A stretch of DNA of 64,000 nucleotides from Lotus japonicus (GCF_012489685.1 NC_080043.1:38827127-38891126); one strand, 5' to 3'. Positions 9,154-20,929 are shown, numbered from the stretch's first letter. A program made the numbers and translations. Notes: generated by a model not told the origin, from the sequence alone.

Positions 9154-10430
9154 TGTTGGTAAATTCGCAAGTGTACTAATCCACCCGGTTTTAAATATCG
9201 AACCACAGGGATTGTGAGTGACTAAATTCAGCTTAAGCCTTGAGTATGAGGGTTTGTGTTATTGAATAAGAGATATGTTGAAGTAGTAATAAGGAAAAGG
9301 AAAAATAAAAAGACAATTCAGAAAATAACATGCTTTGGGTTCTTGTTTAACTAGTCAATTCAAGTAAATCATTCTAAGCACATGTTCTCATGGATCTGTC
9401 CTTGATGATATAGCCTAGTTACTCACTTATTGTTTCCTCACATAAGCAATTCTCCCATACTAAAAGCTAAGCCCAATTCCTTGTGTACTTAGTCATTTAT
9501 ATGAGGTTTTAGATCATGCAAATTCCGGCCATCAAACCCCAACACTTCCTCTATTCCTAGTAGCAAGTATAGAAGGGGTAATCCCAAATCGGTTCCCTAA
9601 TCTATAAAAAACTTCCGTTCTGATTATAGAAAACCAAAAAGCAAGCATGCATACAAGCTTAGATTGATATTCAGAAAATGGGATTCAAGGAAAGAAGAAG
9701 AACATGTGTGAAAGAACTTAAGATTATAACTCAAATATAAAAAGTCTTACAAAGAAATCCAAAGCAAAAGAAGAGAGTTTAGCCAAGAGCCATGCTTGTC
9801 TAAGAACCTAAATTACAAGCTTGGAAGCCTTCTCTCACTCTCCTAGATGAACCTCAAACTCTGAATTTTACAAAAGTATGAAAAGATATCCAAAATTTCC
9901 AAAGAAAATGACTAGAATCCTATTTATAGGCAAAATCACGAGTCTGGCGCCTGAGCGCCAATTCAGAGCGCCTAGGCGCCAATTCCAATTTCTGGAACAG
10001 GGCAATTGGCGCCTAGGCGCCAATGGAGCATGCCTAGGCGCTCAGACTCGCTGGAAAGTCCCTTGATCTTCATTTTAACTCCTCTTTATGCCTCTTTAAG
10101 CCTCCCTTCAATTCACCAAACTTCTTGACCTTCCTTCTTCTTCAGTTTCAGGCCTCATTACTCTCATCAAAGCTCAAGGAAAAATATCAAGAATACCAAC
10201 CATTTAATTGCACAAGGGACTCAAAACTAATGACAATTAACAAAAGACTCAAAACTATACTAAAATGCAACTAAAGTCCTTATAAAACTACATAATTACT
10301 AAACTAATACAAATGCACAAATAAAAGTAAAAATGCATGAGAATGCATGAAACACTACATGAGACACAAGAAAAAGACTCAAAACCTACAAGGAAAAACC
10401 ATAAAAACATCATATAAACCGGGGTCATCA
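9154..10430 (-). repeat. Solo LTR of a Ty3/gypsy-type element, TSD GGGCA
   Basis: 1,277 bp bounded by TGTTGGTAAATTCG and GGGTCATCA, flanked on both sides by GGGCA (9149-9153 and 10431-10435). I favour the minus orientation: it then starts TGATGACCCCGG and has a TATA box (CTATAAATAGG, about 9917-9930). No internal coding sequence remains, so it is a solo LTR left by recombination between two LTRs. It sits in LINE ORF1. Confidence 0.85.
9939..10050. repeat. Cluster of GGCGCC / CCTAGG palindromes in the solo LTR
   Basis: Variants of the 14-bp palindrome GGCGCCTAGGCGCC recur: two near 9945-9980, a perfect copy near 10009-10022 and one near 10030-10042. Outer CGAGTCTG and CAGACTCG arms make the block one larger inverted repeat. 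It lies near the likely TATA box and is the only strongly GC-rich stretch of the LTR. Confidence 0.75.
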
Positions 10431-11990
10431 GGGCACAAGTGAATGGAGATCATGTCTTCTCTCTTGGGTAGTGAGGATCTCCCCTATTGATTTTTTGTAG
10501 TGCACGTGCTCCGTCCACACAAGTGTCAGGCACAAACCCGACAGGTCCAACCTTGGTCTCCGCAAGGCTCTGTCCCTCGATAGCTAAACAGGAGAGGATC
10601 AGAGCTCTTTGACACGTCTTAGAGATCCCATGCAGCTGACCAGGGCCTACATTCGTGTCTTTGGCATTAAAACCAACCAAGTCTCCCTTGTCAGTTTCCT
10701 CTAATGGCACACAACCTTCACCAGCCGTTAAAGTAGTCAGACCTACTTTCTTGGCACCCTGAGGTATCTCCTCCGTTGCGCCGCCTGTGGCGCCACCTAC
10801 CACTGAATCGTCAGTTTCGTCCCTCAGTTCATCGGCGAGGATCTCATTGTTCCACTCTAGCGTATCTGAAACTTCCTCTAATCCAGAGTTGGCTTTGTGA
10901 GTGCTCTTCGTATATGCGGATACCATACACGAATCCTTTCCAGGCCATCTTTCTAAACTGGTTGATAGCTAAGAGGGAGGAGGTCCTTACACGGATTCTG
11001 GCGAAAATGAGATTATTGGAGGAAGATGTGTCCTCATCCAAATCAATCATCTCACTGAACTTAGAAATGAGGAAGCAGAAGCACCTCTCGTTCCACAGAT
11101 TCAGAGGGATAACCTCACACCTCACCTAAGTCAGCCGCGAGGTAGGGATCTGTTTAGGATCCCATAGTTTTACTTCCTCAAAAACTTCATCCTTCCAAGC
11201 TCCGAGGCTTTGTAGAGTCTTTTCCAAAGTGGTTCCTTCTTCCCCTATCAATAGAACCAGCTTATCCCCAAGATGTCTCATTTGAATGGTTTTAAACCCC
11301 TCCAAGAAAAAGCCTTCACCTACTTGCTTAATCTTGTCAACATCCCGCAACTTCCCAATGAAGCTTCGAAGAAGCCATTCCTCTGTGTCTCCATCAAACT
11401 GGAAACGTTCCACCGCTGCTTCTGTCGACTCCTCCTTTCTTCTCCAGATTTTGTGTTGTTTCTTCATCTTAGAAGTGTCATTCCTGGCAGTGGCGGGCCG
11501 GGAACCATTTAGCAAGGCGAGCTTATAGGAGTTTCCAGTGGACAGCCTTCCCTTAGCATTCACCTTCGGTTGTTCAGCCTTAGGTTGTTCAGGTGCCTCG
11601 CGTTCTTTCTGACTCTTATGTCTAACCGCATGGTCGTTCCTCACCATCCTCACTTGTGGTGTCAGGTTGTTCCTTCCCTCCTCCGTTTTATCAAAACGTG
11701 GGAGGTTCACAAACAGGTTCTTACCACCGATAAAGAGTTGATCTAAGCTTTTCTAAAGAAGGACAGGGTCCTTCACCTCCTGGTATCTTACAAACCCGAA
11801 CCTAGAGCTTGATTTCATTCTCTTGTTTGGGATGAAAATCTCCCGGGAAGTGGGTGAAGAAGAAGGAGGTGATCTTTCCCTTCCTAGTGTTCCTCCGCCT
11901 GCTCACCCTAACTCATTCGTCGTCATTGTGAACCCCTTCCCCCCTTTGTTCCTCTTTCGCCCTCCCTTTCTCTCTCATCCTTTTCTCTTA

Positions 11991-12895
11991 TGTTCAATGT
12001 ATCTGCAAGTTTATGAAAAATTCTTAAGTGGAAGCTTCCGGGCGCATGGCCGATTTAGCATTGTCATGCTTTGTTTGTTGCATCTCGGCTAGTGCATGGC
12101 CAATCAGACACTTGCCTGAGTAACATTCCTTCACTCGGTCATGCAGTCCGCCCTTATGACACCTGCTTAATTGCAAGCTCTTTGGGTTAGTTGTGGTGCA
12201 TATAAACCCTTTGGCCTAGCAGCTAGCCGGAACAGAAGTTTCTTATACCTATAAATACATTAACATTAAAAAAACCTATAAATACATTCATTTTTAAAGT
12301 AAGTTCATGTAATTTTTGTTATTTTAATCAATATCATTAGTGGAAGCACGTTAAATGTTTGTATGGCTGACAATGAATTAAAGTTGTTATGTTTCAAGGG
12401 GTAAGTAGGGAAAAGAAGCGATTTCGCACAATTCTACCTTTCCTTTCGCAATGTACTGATGGGGGAGTCAAAGAGGAAACGAGTGTTCTCATTCTTGTAG
12501 GGTGAGGAATGTTGGGTTCGTGGTCAAGCTTGCTCCTAAGTCCTATGATTTGAGCTCTAGGACTCCAATGGAGGTTTTGTTCCTAGAGATTTCTTCTTTT
12601 GGATGGCAAGATTTCGCCCTTGACGTCTCTTAGTTGGGGTTGGTAAGTGGCTCATTTGTCCTGAGGTTGAGATCGTTGGTTGTGGTTCTCGAGTCTTATG
12701 ATTCTTGTGTTCTTTTCTGATGTTTTCGTGAGGGGTGGTGGAAATTTTGGGGATGTTGGGGAAGGTCTTGGTTCTTGTGATGCTTCTTTTGATGGGGGTA
12801 GGGCTTGAGGAAATATGTGGTGTTTCTTTGTTTGTGGATCCTGGCATCTTCAACCTTCTTAAATATATACCAGCTTTGGGTTTCCTTCGTTATGT
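11991..12895. other. No clear gene: LINE 5' flank and AT-rich spacer
   Basis: The first part probably holds the LINE 5' leader. From about 12240 there is a short direct repeat (CCTATAAATACATT) and AT-rich DNA. From about 12500 the base composition becomes G/T-rich on the plus strand, as in the LINE-like fragment that follows, so its start may lie in this interval. I see no supported coding region. Confidence 0.4.
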
Positions 12896-13760
12896 TTGAA
12901 GGATCATTGGGTGGCAAATCTTATTTTGTTCTTTGGCAAGATTGTCGTTGAGGCTTTGTCTTGTACCAATGAGAAGAATTTCTTGTTGACGGGCGAGAGT
13001 CAAGTCAGTGAGCCCGAGGTGGCACTTTTCCCTTTGGGTATGGATAACAAAGGGGTTCCAAAGAGAGGGTGTGGTCACCCAAAGAAGCTAAACATAGGGT
13101 GCATGTCTCAGGTGGAGTCATTTATTGCAATTGGCATTAGGACTACATGTTCGAGACCTAGGGGAAGACAAAAGAAGTATCAAAAGAGTGGTTGGAAGAA
13201 GAAGGATCTTTTAGGAGGTGTTCGTGATTCTTCGTTAGTTGAGGGCTCGGGTTCATTGGATGCAAATGAAGGGAACCAATTGATGGTTTTACTGATGGAG
13301 TTTTCAGAGCCTTATGGTGTTGTGACTAGAGCGAGGAATGTCATTTTTCTGAGAAATATATGGGTATGAGTTACGATTGTACAGATGAGGCTGGTCCGAA
13401 CTAGATAACTGCCTAGATTGGTGCCCGCAGAGCATCAAAATAGTTGTGGTTTCTCCTTTTTTTGCTGCTGATCTTGGTCCTTTCTACAGAGGTTCTTTAT
13501 GGATGTCCTTTTTCTTGTTCTAGGTTGTTTGGTTTGGGTTCTTTAGGTTTTGTGGCTGTTATCTTTGATCTGTGTGTGTGTGGGGGCTTGTCTATAGTGG
13601 TGTTCATGGGGCTTGTTGGTTTGTTCCTTTGTAAGCATTTTGAGGGGTCAGTTTTTCTAAATTTGGATTCGTTTAGGGTTTGTTTCCTTTCGAAGTTGAG
13701 CTTTGTAATTTTGACTATTCTTCAATATATTATACTTCTGCTTTAAAATAAAGTGTTTGT
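12896..13760 (+). pseudogene. LINE-like fragment with AT-hook-type motifs, copy A
   Basis: The frame at 12896-13369 opens with TTG, not ATG, so it is a remnant. It encodes two basic GRP-type motifs, KRGCGHPKKLN and SRPRGRQKKYQKSGWKKK, as found in the C-terminal part of plant LINE ORF1 proteins. A T/G-rich stretch with multiple stops follows, ending near 13745 in TTTAAAATAAAG. Layout and composition match the fragment at 15.5-16.9 kb. LINE ORF1 origin is inferred from the motif pair and the T-rich tail; no reverse transcriptase is present. Confidence 0.45.
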
Positions 13761-14248
13761 ATGGTCAACTTTCATCCTAATCAACAATGTCACGTTGGGG
13801 ACCTCACATGATTGCTGGTGTGGTTGCTAACTAATAACTAGGATGCTAACGTCGATTTAAAAAAAAAAAACTTTTGGGTACCAATAATATATGGGGTTGT
13901 CACTTTTACTTCCTGTAAAAAAAATTATCAACTTTAGTCCCCTTAAAATCCAGATCATTGGTTGTAGTTCCCTTTATATTCTAAATCACGAGTTGTAGTC
14001 TCTTTTATTAGTTTCCATGTTAAGTAGTGGGGAGAACCCTAATACATGACAATGTGTTATAAGTATCTTATATTAATGTCGAACCAGGATCCACTTAATT
14101 GTAAAAAAATAAATTGATCATGTCAAGTTTCCCTATCTAACAATTGATTTTATTTTATTTCTTTAATTATTAAACAAGGAAACTTAACATGGTAAAAATA
14201 ATTCCAATTGAGAGGATGAATGAAATTCTGGTTCGTGCACAAGACAGA
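13761..14248. other. AT-rich spacer with a possible degraded MULE end
   Basis: Phrases such as CTTTAGTCCCC and TTGTAGTTCCCTTT at 13910-14010 resemble the ends of the MULE-type repeats elsewhere in the window, but no partner end is visible. A short inverted pair (CATGTCAAGTTTCC at about 14117 and GGAAACTTAACATG at about 14178) lies downstream. No gene is seen. Confidence 0.35.
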
Positions 14249-15182
14249 TGTCGAACGCGATGTTGGGACAATCGGTTCGACAATTGCACAACAGTACAGA
14301 AATTAAGCCACAACGTTTAATACAGTAGAAACAACACAGTAGTAACAATAAATCACCAAAAAACACAGAGAATTGTTAACCCAGTTCAGTGTCAAAACAC
14401 CTATGTCTGGAGGATACCAATCCAGGAGTCAATTCACTATCTTAGTAATAGCTCTCAGGTCATACACGAAAGTCCCTCCTATACCTAAGTTACTCCCCCT
14501 TAGTATAGAGCCTCTTCAATGTTTACCACTATTACAAGTAGTGAATCTAGCTTAGCCCTTCCCTCTAAGCTACAAGGAAACTTCCCCTAACTCCTAATGA
14601 TCACTGCCACAGTGACCGATCCCTTACAACTCACAACAAGAGCAAAGATGATCTCAAGATCAAACACATTTGAAGAGATTACAACTCAAATAAACAAACC
14701 AACTTTAAGTCATATGATTATCAATGGAGGCAGTAGAGAGGTGTACAAAATAACAGAACAAGGACTCACAAAACAAAACCCTAAAAGCACAATCCTTGGG
14801 TGCCCAACGCACGCTTTGCAACTAAGGTTAAGCCTCCTTAAATAGCCATTCTTCAGGTCTTGATCTTCAATGGGCTTGCACGAAAATAGAGTCCACAAAA
14901 CAGATCTGGAATAAATCTTTTAAACCAGTAACAAATCTTATTTGATAAGATTTGAACAAAAGATAACAACTTTCACAATTTAAACCAAATCAAATCCTCT
15001 TCAACAGATTTGATTCCACTATATTATATTCCAGATAGAACAGAGAAGCTTCTTCAATAACCCTAACTTGATTATCACGAAATCCATCCAAAGCTTCTAA
15101 AAAAATCAGCCAAACACACAACAGATCCACAGGGACAAATGTCATAGCACGATGTTACAACATCTGGTCCCACATCTTGACA
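14249..15182 (-). repeat. Lone LTR-like sequence, probably Ty1/copia
   Basis: On the minus strand it would start TGTCAAGATGTGGGACC and end CGTTCGACA, giving TG...CA ends and about 934 bp. Its body (plus-strand TTAACCCAGTTCAGTGTC and TACTCCCCCTTAGTATAG) looks like a copia LTR that I associate with legume genomes, from memory. No matching target-site duplication was found (ACAGA versus CACAC), so the edges may be wrong or eroded. Confidence 0.45.
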
Positions 15183-15540
15183 CACACATACATTAGCTAA
15201 AATGCAGACAACATAAAAAAAATGAACAACAATGAAGATGAACCAAAGAAATGCAATACATAAGGCATGACCACCGACATGGACATGTCGTCAGCCTACA
15301 TAAGGCCCAAGCCAGGTCAAGCCAAACCAAGTTAATAAATAGACAAGGGCAAAGCTTTGTTCAAAGCCTATTTAGTTAAAAAGGTCAGATTTAGGTCACT
15401 AAAAAAACCTTATAAACCTAATAGGTCAGCCTATTTAAGTAAATATAATTAACATAAAATTATTTTATTATTGGTATTATTTTTACGTTAGATTTGTATA
15501 ATAATATCCTAAAATTATATATTTACTTACTTATTAATAT
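15183..15540. other. AT-rich spacer without a gene
   Basis: No coding or repeat structure that I can name. It contains AAGCCAGGTCAAGCCAAACC and long A/T stretches. Confidence 0.5.
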
Positions 15541-16783
15541 GTTTAAACATGGGAAGAGTAGTGTGCGGCGCCAGACGATTGTTGTTGCAGATGAAGAGTG
15601 TATGTTTTCATATGCTTGGAGATGCTGCGAGGAGATTGGTAGCCTCCCAGAGGTGGTTCTGTTCCCCAAAATTTTTTCTGGGTGGCGACTTGAGGAGGCA
15701 AGGTACGATGGGTTGGAGTCCAACAAGCTATCGGTTGATGATCTGTTCCCAGAGTGGCGGTGTGGAGAGTCCAGACTGGAGGGTTGCGAGGCTCAGGTTG
15801 ATGAAGACATGTTGGGAGGTAGAGCGGGGTGTTGCTGCCATGACCTTGTGCGTGGTGGTCCTTCCGAGTATCGTGTTCGTCCTGAGGCTGCGGGTTCCTT
15901 GATTGAATTTTCCAAGTGTTGGTTGGCCCAGGTGAATACGGTTTCTGTCCTGATTTACTCCGATCAACGTCGTCTAACCTTGGTCGATCTCCTCCCTGTT
16001 GGTCTCAACCGCTCTTGGAGGTTAGAGGTCCCCTCCTTGTGGGAATGTGTTCAGTAGTATTTTTCACTTATTGACCAGGTAGTCTTCTCCTTCTGTTGTC
16101 CTTCCTGGTTCTTCTATTGTTGATGGTAGGTGTTCTAGCCCTTTGCCTTGTGAGGAGTCTGAACAGATCTCTCGGGATGGTGTAGAAGTGGTCTTGCGGG
16201 TTCCTAGACGTTGAGGTCGTCCAAAGAAATGTCTCGGTGGTGATCCTGTTTGTATTGGTGTTATTGAACCAGGGGAAGAGATGATTAAAGGGCGGTGCCC
16301 TGTCATGAAGGCTTCCCGCCCCCGCGGGCGACCTAGGAAAGGGAACAACCCGCCTTCAGCAGTGGAGATTGATGTTCCCTTCTCTCTTGACCCCGGGGAG
16401 GTTGTCGTGGGTACTTTGGATAACCAGTTGAGGATCTTTTACTCATAGTGCTCTAAGGGACCTCCAGGTGTTATGACGCAGGCGAGAGTAGCTTGGGCTA
16501 TAGGGGTTCGACTTGGTTTGTCTTATAATTGCTCTGATGAAGAGGCCCTTCAAGGCATTGCGACGAATATTAGGTCTCGTAGTTTTAGGCAGTAGTGTTT
16601 GGGTGGCTTGTTTTGGGTTCATTTGGATGATTTGGTTTCTTTTGGGTTGCTTAGGTCGCTTCTGGTTTATTTTCTAGCTTTTGCTCTTTCAGGGGTTGTT
16701 TCTAGTTGAGGAATGTTTAGCTTTTTGTTGCTCTAATCATCCATTCCCCTTTGTTTTCGTTGAGCTTTTGTCTCTTTCTGGCT

Positions 16784-16845
<62 letters not shown>

Positions 16846-16860
16846 TCTTTTGCTTTCTAA
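15541..16860 (+). pseudogene. LINE-like ORF1 fragment with AT-hook-type motifs, copy B
   Basis: Across several frames this region carries GRPKKCLGGD (about 16210) and PRGRPRKGN (about 16320), then WAIGVRLGLSYNCSDEEALQ (about 16494-16553), which is like the C-terminus of plant LINE ORF1 proteins. A T-rich untranslated-like stretch, an (AT)n tract and a short A-run (16859-16865) follow. Frames at 15494-16057 are open but I cannot match them to a family. No endonuclease or reverse transcriptase follows, so this is an ORF1-only, LINE-derived fragment. It parallels copy A at 12.9 kb. Confidence 0.5.
16786..16843. repeat. (AT)n microsatellite
   Basis: About 29 uninterrupted AT units, at the 3' end of the LINE-like fragment just before its A-run. 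The length is likely to vary between individuals. Confidence 0.95.
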
Positions 16861-17249
16861 AAAAACATGTTAGACTATATAAGGATTTAACCATGTTACC
16901 TCTCTAGAAAGATATTGATGATCTATTTACTCTGACTTAAACGAAATAATGATTTTAATAGATTTTAGCTCATTAGCAAGTTTGATGACATGTTCACAAA
17001 TAAACTTATTAGTTTACTCAAATATCTTATTATAAAATAAGTTTTTATATAGGCTATTAGGCTAGACCAGAATTTCAAAAGGTTCATGCTCAAGTCTAAA
17101 AGAAAATTTATGACAGATAGTAAGTCAAACTCATGCTTTGAATTTTTAGTGAGTCAGACATATATAAATAATGTCTAACTTAACCTAGCATATTTTCATC
17201 TCTACTCGTATGTGTTAATTCATCAAACCCAAATATAGCAATATACTTC

Positions 17250-18847
17250 GGAGGAATTTACGGTGCACAATTGAATGCTTGTGTAAGGTTATACAAGTGA
17301 CTTTTGACCTATGGTAGCAGGTTTAGCAGGTTTTAAAAAAAAATCAAAAAACATATATATTAGTAAATTAGTTAAGGAAGAATTAGGTTAATTATTCATA
17401 GTAAAAAAAAAAGAAGGAAAAATCTTAACCTCCAATAAATCACCCAACCCTAAATATGATTCAAAACCCCTGACCATCATCATCATCTTCAACCTCCATG
17501 CCAAGTTCGAAGCTTTTGCCCAGATCACAAATCTTTTAATCTTCCACCCAGACATTCATCTTCATCATTCATGTTCTTCCAAATTTGCCATCTTCAACAT
17601 TTTTTTCATCATCATTTAATCATTTCCCCTATTCTTCTTGCTTCTCACCAGACTAAATCGACTGAACCCAAACCCAGCCAGAACCCATTACAACCATTAC
17701 CACTACCGCTCCAAAACCCATGATTCTTCAGCAACATGTGTTCATCTCTTCATCTCATCTTCATCCAGCAACAAAACATGCAACAAACATGTGCAAAACT
17801 AAATCAGTGGAGGAAGAAGAAGGATCTTGATTCTATTTATTCGCATCACCCAATCCAGATCTACTAATGACATCACTAAATAAACCCAAACCACTTCAAT
17901 TACTGAACCAAAAGGAAGCATGGCAATTACCCACATGAAACAGAAAGCCGACACTAATAGCATCCATAGCTAACAAATGATTCTCTAGATCAAGAAGCCA
18001 CGCTATAGAAGTCAGGGAGAAATTGTTAACAACCACATGAAAACAAAACAAAAATTGGCATATATAAACCTTATAGAAGTTCAGAAACGAAACAGCCCCA
18101 ATAAAAACTTCATATATATATATATATATATGAGAAAACTAACAAAACAGGACTTCAAAAAACACACTAGCAAGTAGCATAATCCTAACACCTAGTCTCG
18201 AAAGATCAAGCCTTTCACCACCTGCGACCCAACCCAGATCTAGAAACGAACCCAGGAAACCAACCAAGAACCACTGCTCCCATGGCCGCTCCAATCTCCC
18301 CCTCGAACCTTCACAGCGTAACAGCGACGACCAAGTTTGAAGCTTTTTCCCAGATCGCAAAGGAGGTGCTGGGTTGAGGGTGATGATGGCTGGGGGTTCT
18401 GAGATCCACAAAATAGTTCGATTCTTCCCTTCGATTCTGTATGATTTATGGGTTTGGGTTTGGATCTGGGGTTTGTGAGCGTGGATCTTGAATGCAAAAA
18501 GATCAAAACTTTGATGATGGCAGTGGGTGGATTTGAATGCAAAAGCACTGATTTAGATTGAAGAGATGAGATGAAGTGTTGTGGTGGCGTGAAGAGAGGT
18601 GGTGGTGATGGAGGTGAAGGTGGATCTGGATTTGAATACTTAGGTGGAGAGAGAGAGGAGATGAAGGGGGAGAGAGAAGAGGAAGAGGTTCAGATTAAGG
18701 ATAAATGCTTTTTTTTAATTAATTAAAGGTAAATGTTTAATTAAGAAAATATATATTTTAATTTTTTTTTAAAAACCTGTTATAGTGGGTCAAAATGGCC
18801 TGGTGTAACCTTACACAAGGTTTTACTTGTGCATGTTAAATTTTTCC
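17250..18847. mobile_element. Non-autonomous MULE, TSD ATATACTTC
   Basis: A 9-bp direct repeat ATATACTTC (17241-17249 and 18848-18856) brackets a 1,598-bp unit. Its inverted ends start GGAGGAATTTACGG and, on the other strand, GGAAAAATTTAACA, and both share CTTGTGTAAGGTTA further in. The ends match for about 90 bp, past the AGCAGGTTTT/AACAGGTTTT box. A 9-bp duplication with long ends is the Mutator-like pattern. No transposase is visible. The inside has a direct repeat of AAGTT(C/T)GAAGCTTTT followed by CCCAGATC (about 17501 and 18329) and short unassigned ORFs, so it may carry captured host DNA. Confidence 0.8.
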
Positions 18848-18971
18848 ATATACTTCGTACAACTTTAAAGAATATGATTTTGCAACTTTTACATAGGAAA
18901 AATAAAAGTCACGAGAAAAGTTAAATCTAGTAAAGGGAGCATTGCAAAAATTTAAAACCTCAACGAATGTA

Positions 18972-19966
18972 ATGTCCCAATAAAATAAGGGATCGTTTGG
19001 CACATTATACTAGACATTATAATATAAGTTTATACAATATATTATGAATTTATCAATTGTTTGGTGTTAACATTGTATTGTATAAACTTATACACCAATC
19101 CCCTCTAATACATTAAAATGATGGATTATTTAATCTACTTTATAGATGATGAATAAGACATGATAAGAGTGTGATGTATAAGTCACAACCACAATCATCC
19201 ACCATCACCACCACACCACCCTCCACCATTGCTACCACTACTCTCCACCACCGCCCTCCACCACCACCGCCGCCACCACCACCACTGCCACCACCATCAT
19301 TGTCGTCATCGCTATCGCCACTGCCACCACCATCATCACCATCACCTTCCACCACCACCACCACCTTCACCACCTCAATTGTCATTGTCATCGCTGCTAC
19401 CACTATATATCGCTATGACTCAGCACCACCACTACCGCCACAACCACCTTTCTCCGTCGCTGCCACCACCACCACCACCCATGCCATTGCCACCACCATC
19501 ATCACAATCACTTCCAACACCACTTCCGCCACCACCTAAACCACTATCGCGACCACAACCCTCCACCATCGCCACCACCACCACCTCCCTCCACTGCCAC
19601 TAACATCGTCGCTGCCACCACCCTAACTACCACTCAGCATCACCGCTGCCACCTCTATAGCCACCACCATCCTCCATCACCTCCACCGCCATTATCTCAA
19701 CCACCTTGGCCGCCACCGCCATCTTTACCACCTACTAACATCGTCTTCATTTTTATAATTCATAGCATTATTCAATATTTCACAAAACATAAGTTTATAT
19801 TAATTTAAACGAAATTGTAAATTATATAGTGTGTTACCAAACGTTGTATCAGGTCTAATTTTATCAGGCCTAATACTACTAGACATAATATTATCAGGTC
19901 TTATACTATACAACATATCAAACAGACCCTATACTTACAAAAAAAAATGTCCCAATAAAATAAGGG
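18972..19966. mobile_element. CCA-rich insertion between 20-bp direct repeats
   Basis: ATGTCCCAATAAAATAAGGG occurs exactly at 18972-18991 and 19947-19966. The intervening DNA ends in an A-run (19939-19947), as a target-primed retrotransposon insertion would. Yet its ends also look like imperfect inverted repeats (GGGATCGTTTGG versus GGGTCTGTTTGA), as in a DNA transposon. I cannot decide between the two. The centre is a low-complexity CCA/CAC region. Confidence 0.55.
19190..19735. repeat. (CCA/CAC)n-type low-complexity region
   Basis: About 550 bp of imperfect CCACCA, CACCAT and CCGCCA triplets. Open frames on both strands are compositional artefacts (poly-Pro, poly-His, or Gly/Val runs), not genes. 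Confidence 0.9.
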
Positions 19967-20289
19967 TCATTAGTACATGTTTAAATAATAAAATGAGAGG
20001 TCTCAGTGCAATGAAGATAAATCTCATTGGTGATTTAAATTCATTTAACTTAATTTCATACCTTTTATGTTAATAAAATTTTAATATATTAGAAAATGTA
20101 AAAAAGTATATTCAATTGTTATCGGTTCACGTTCAACCATGCATAATTCAACTACGCTTGAACTATTAATCCGTGAACCACCTCATTCAAAGATTCGATA
20201 ACCAATTAAATTTTCTAAGGATTACTATTTAATCCTTTTAATTTAGTATTTCTAAAAGATTTCTATCAATATAACCATAGCCACGTCTA

Positions 20290-20929
20290 CAGGGGCGGAG
20301 CCAGGATTTTGACACCGGGGTGGTTAAATATCAAATAAAAAATTAATTTTTTTTCTTATATCTAAAAAATCTTTATTTTTAAATTTACTTTTACATATAA
20401 TATCTATACAAATTTAATTTTTTATCCTTTATTTTATCAAACTTCATTTTATTAAATATAAATTTATCAAACAATAATCTAAATGATTCGATATGTTTTT
20501 TTATAGGCAAATGTTAGTGGTCAGTGGTTAGTATCCTTTAAAAAAAGATATGTGTAAATGAATTGAGATGAGAAAGTGACCAATTATGATATTATGTTTG
20601 TGTATAAATATATAAATATATAAAATTTTCAAATATAAGGATAAACTTCTTCCAGCATAGTGGAAAACATGCCTATGAAACTTTTAGCTTTGGAGTAGGA
20701 GGTTCAATTCCTAGTCCTAGCATTTATCCATTTTTATAGCTTTTTCGGTCTAAAAATGAAAAAAATGGAGCCAGAAAGATTCAAACCCATTACATAATCT
20801 ATTCTACGTTGAAAATTATATTAATTTTTATCGGTGCTAGAAGAAAAAATATACATAGTATAGAAATGAATAATGAAAAGACTCGGGGGCGCGGAGCACC
20901 GGTAAGCCACCCATGTGGCTCCGCCCCTG
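20290..20929. mobile_element. Non-autonomous hAT element
   Basis: The inverted ends are CAGGGGCGGAGCCA at the left and TGGCTCCGCCCCTG at the right. The flanks CACGTCTA (20282-20289) and CACGTCCA (20930-20937) form an 8-bp target-site duplication with one mismatch, the hAT signature. The interior is AT-rich and has no transposase. Confidence 0.85.

Larger units (their letters stand above)
8449..11830 (-). pseudogene. LINE ORF1: RNA-binding gag-like protein (broken, split by solo LTR)
   Basis: Reading on the minus strand, an RRM-like RNP1 motif (SSSRFGFVRY, about 11800) comes first. Next is a basic segment and a DUF4283-like fold (11710-11126, with FDGDTEEWLLRSFIGKLRD and GFKTIQMRHLGDKLVLLI), continued in another frame at 11125-10844 with RCEVIPLNLWNERCF. 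The C-terminal part runs to 8449. Frameshifts and a 1,277-bp solo LTR at 9154-10430 interrupt it. LINE ORF1 proteins bind the element's RNA during target-primed reverse transcription. Confidence 0.75.
6542..11990 (-). mobile_element. Truncated L1-type LINE, ORF1 plus ORF2
   Basis: On the minus strand, ORF1 remnants (RRM-like and DUF4283-like) are followed by an ORF2 with endonuclease and reverse transcriptase. The 3' end is missing because the Sirevirus LTR ends at 6541, inside the reverse transcriptase. The rest of the LINE should lie beyond the Sirevirus, upstream of the window. A solo LTR splits ORF1. The 5' edge near 11990 is approximate. Confidence 0.85.

Noticed and set aside
14249..15182. 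Full copia element instead of a lone LTR
   Set aside because: No primer site, gag or pol is visible on either side within the expected distance.
19171..19603. Long open frames on both strands in the CCA-rich region
   Set aside because: They are simple consequences of triplet repeats (poly-Pro, poly-His, poly-Gly/Val) and lack any codon structure of a gene.
20640..20720. tRNA-like B box (GGTTCAATTCC) suggesting a SINE
   Set aside because: There is no convincing A box at the right distance and no A-tail or TSD; the motif lies inside the hAT element.
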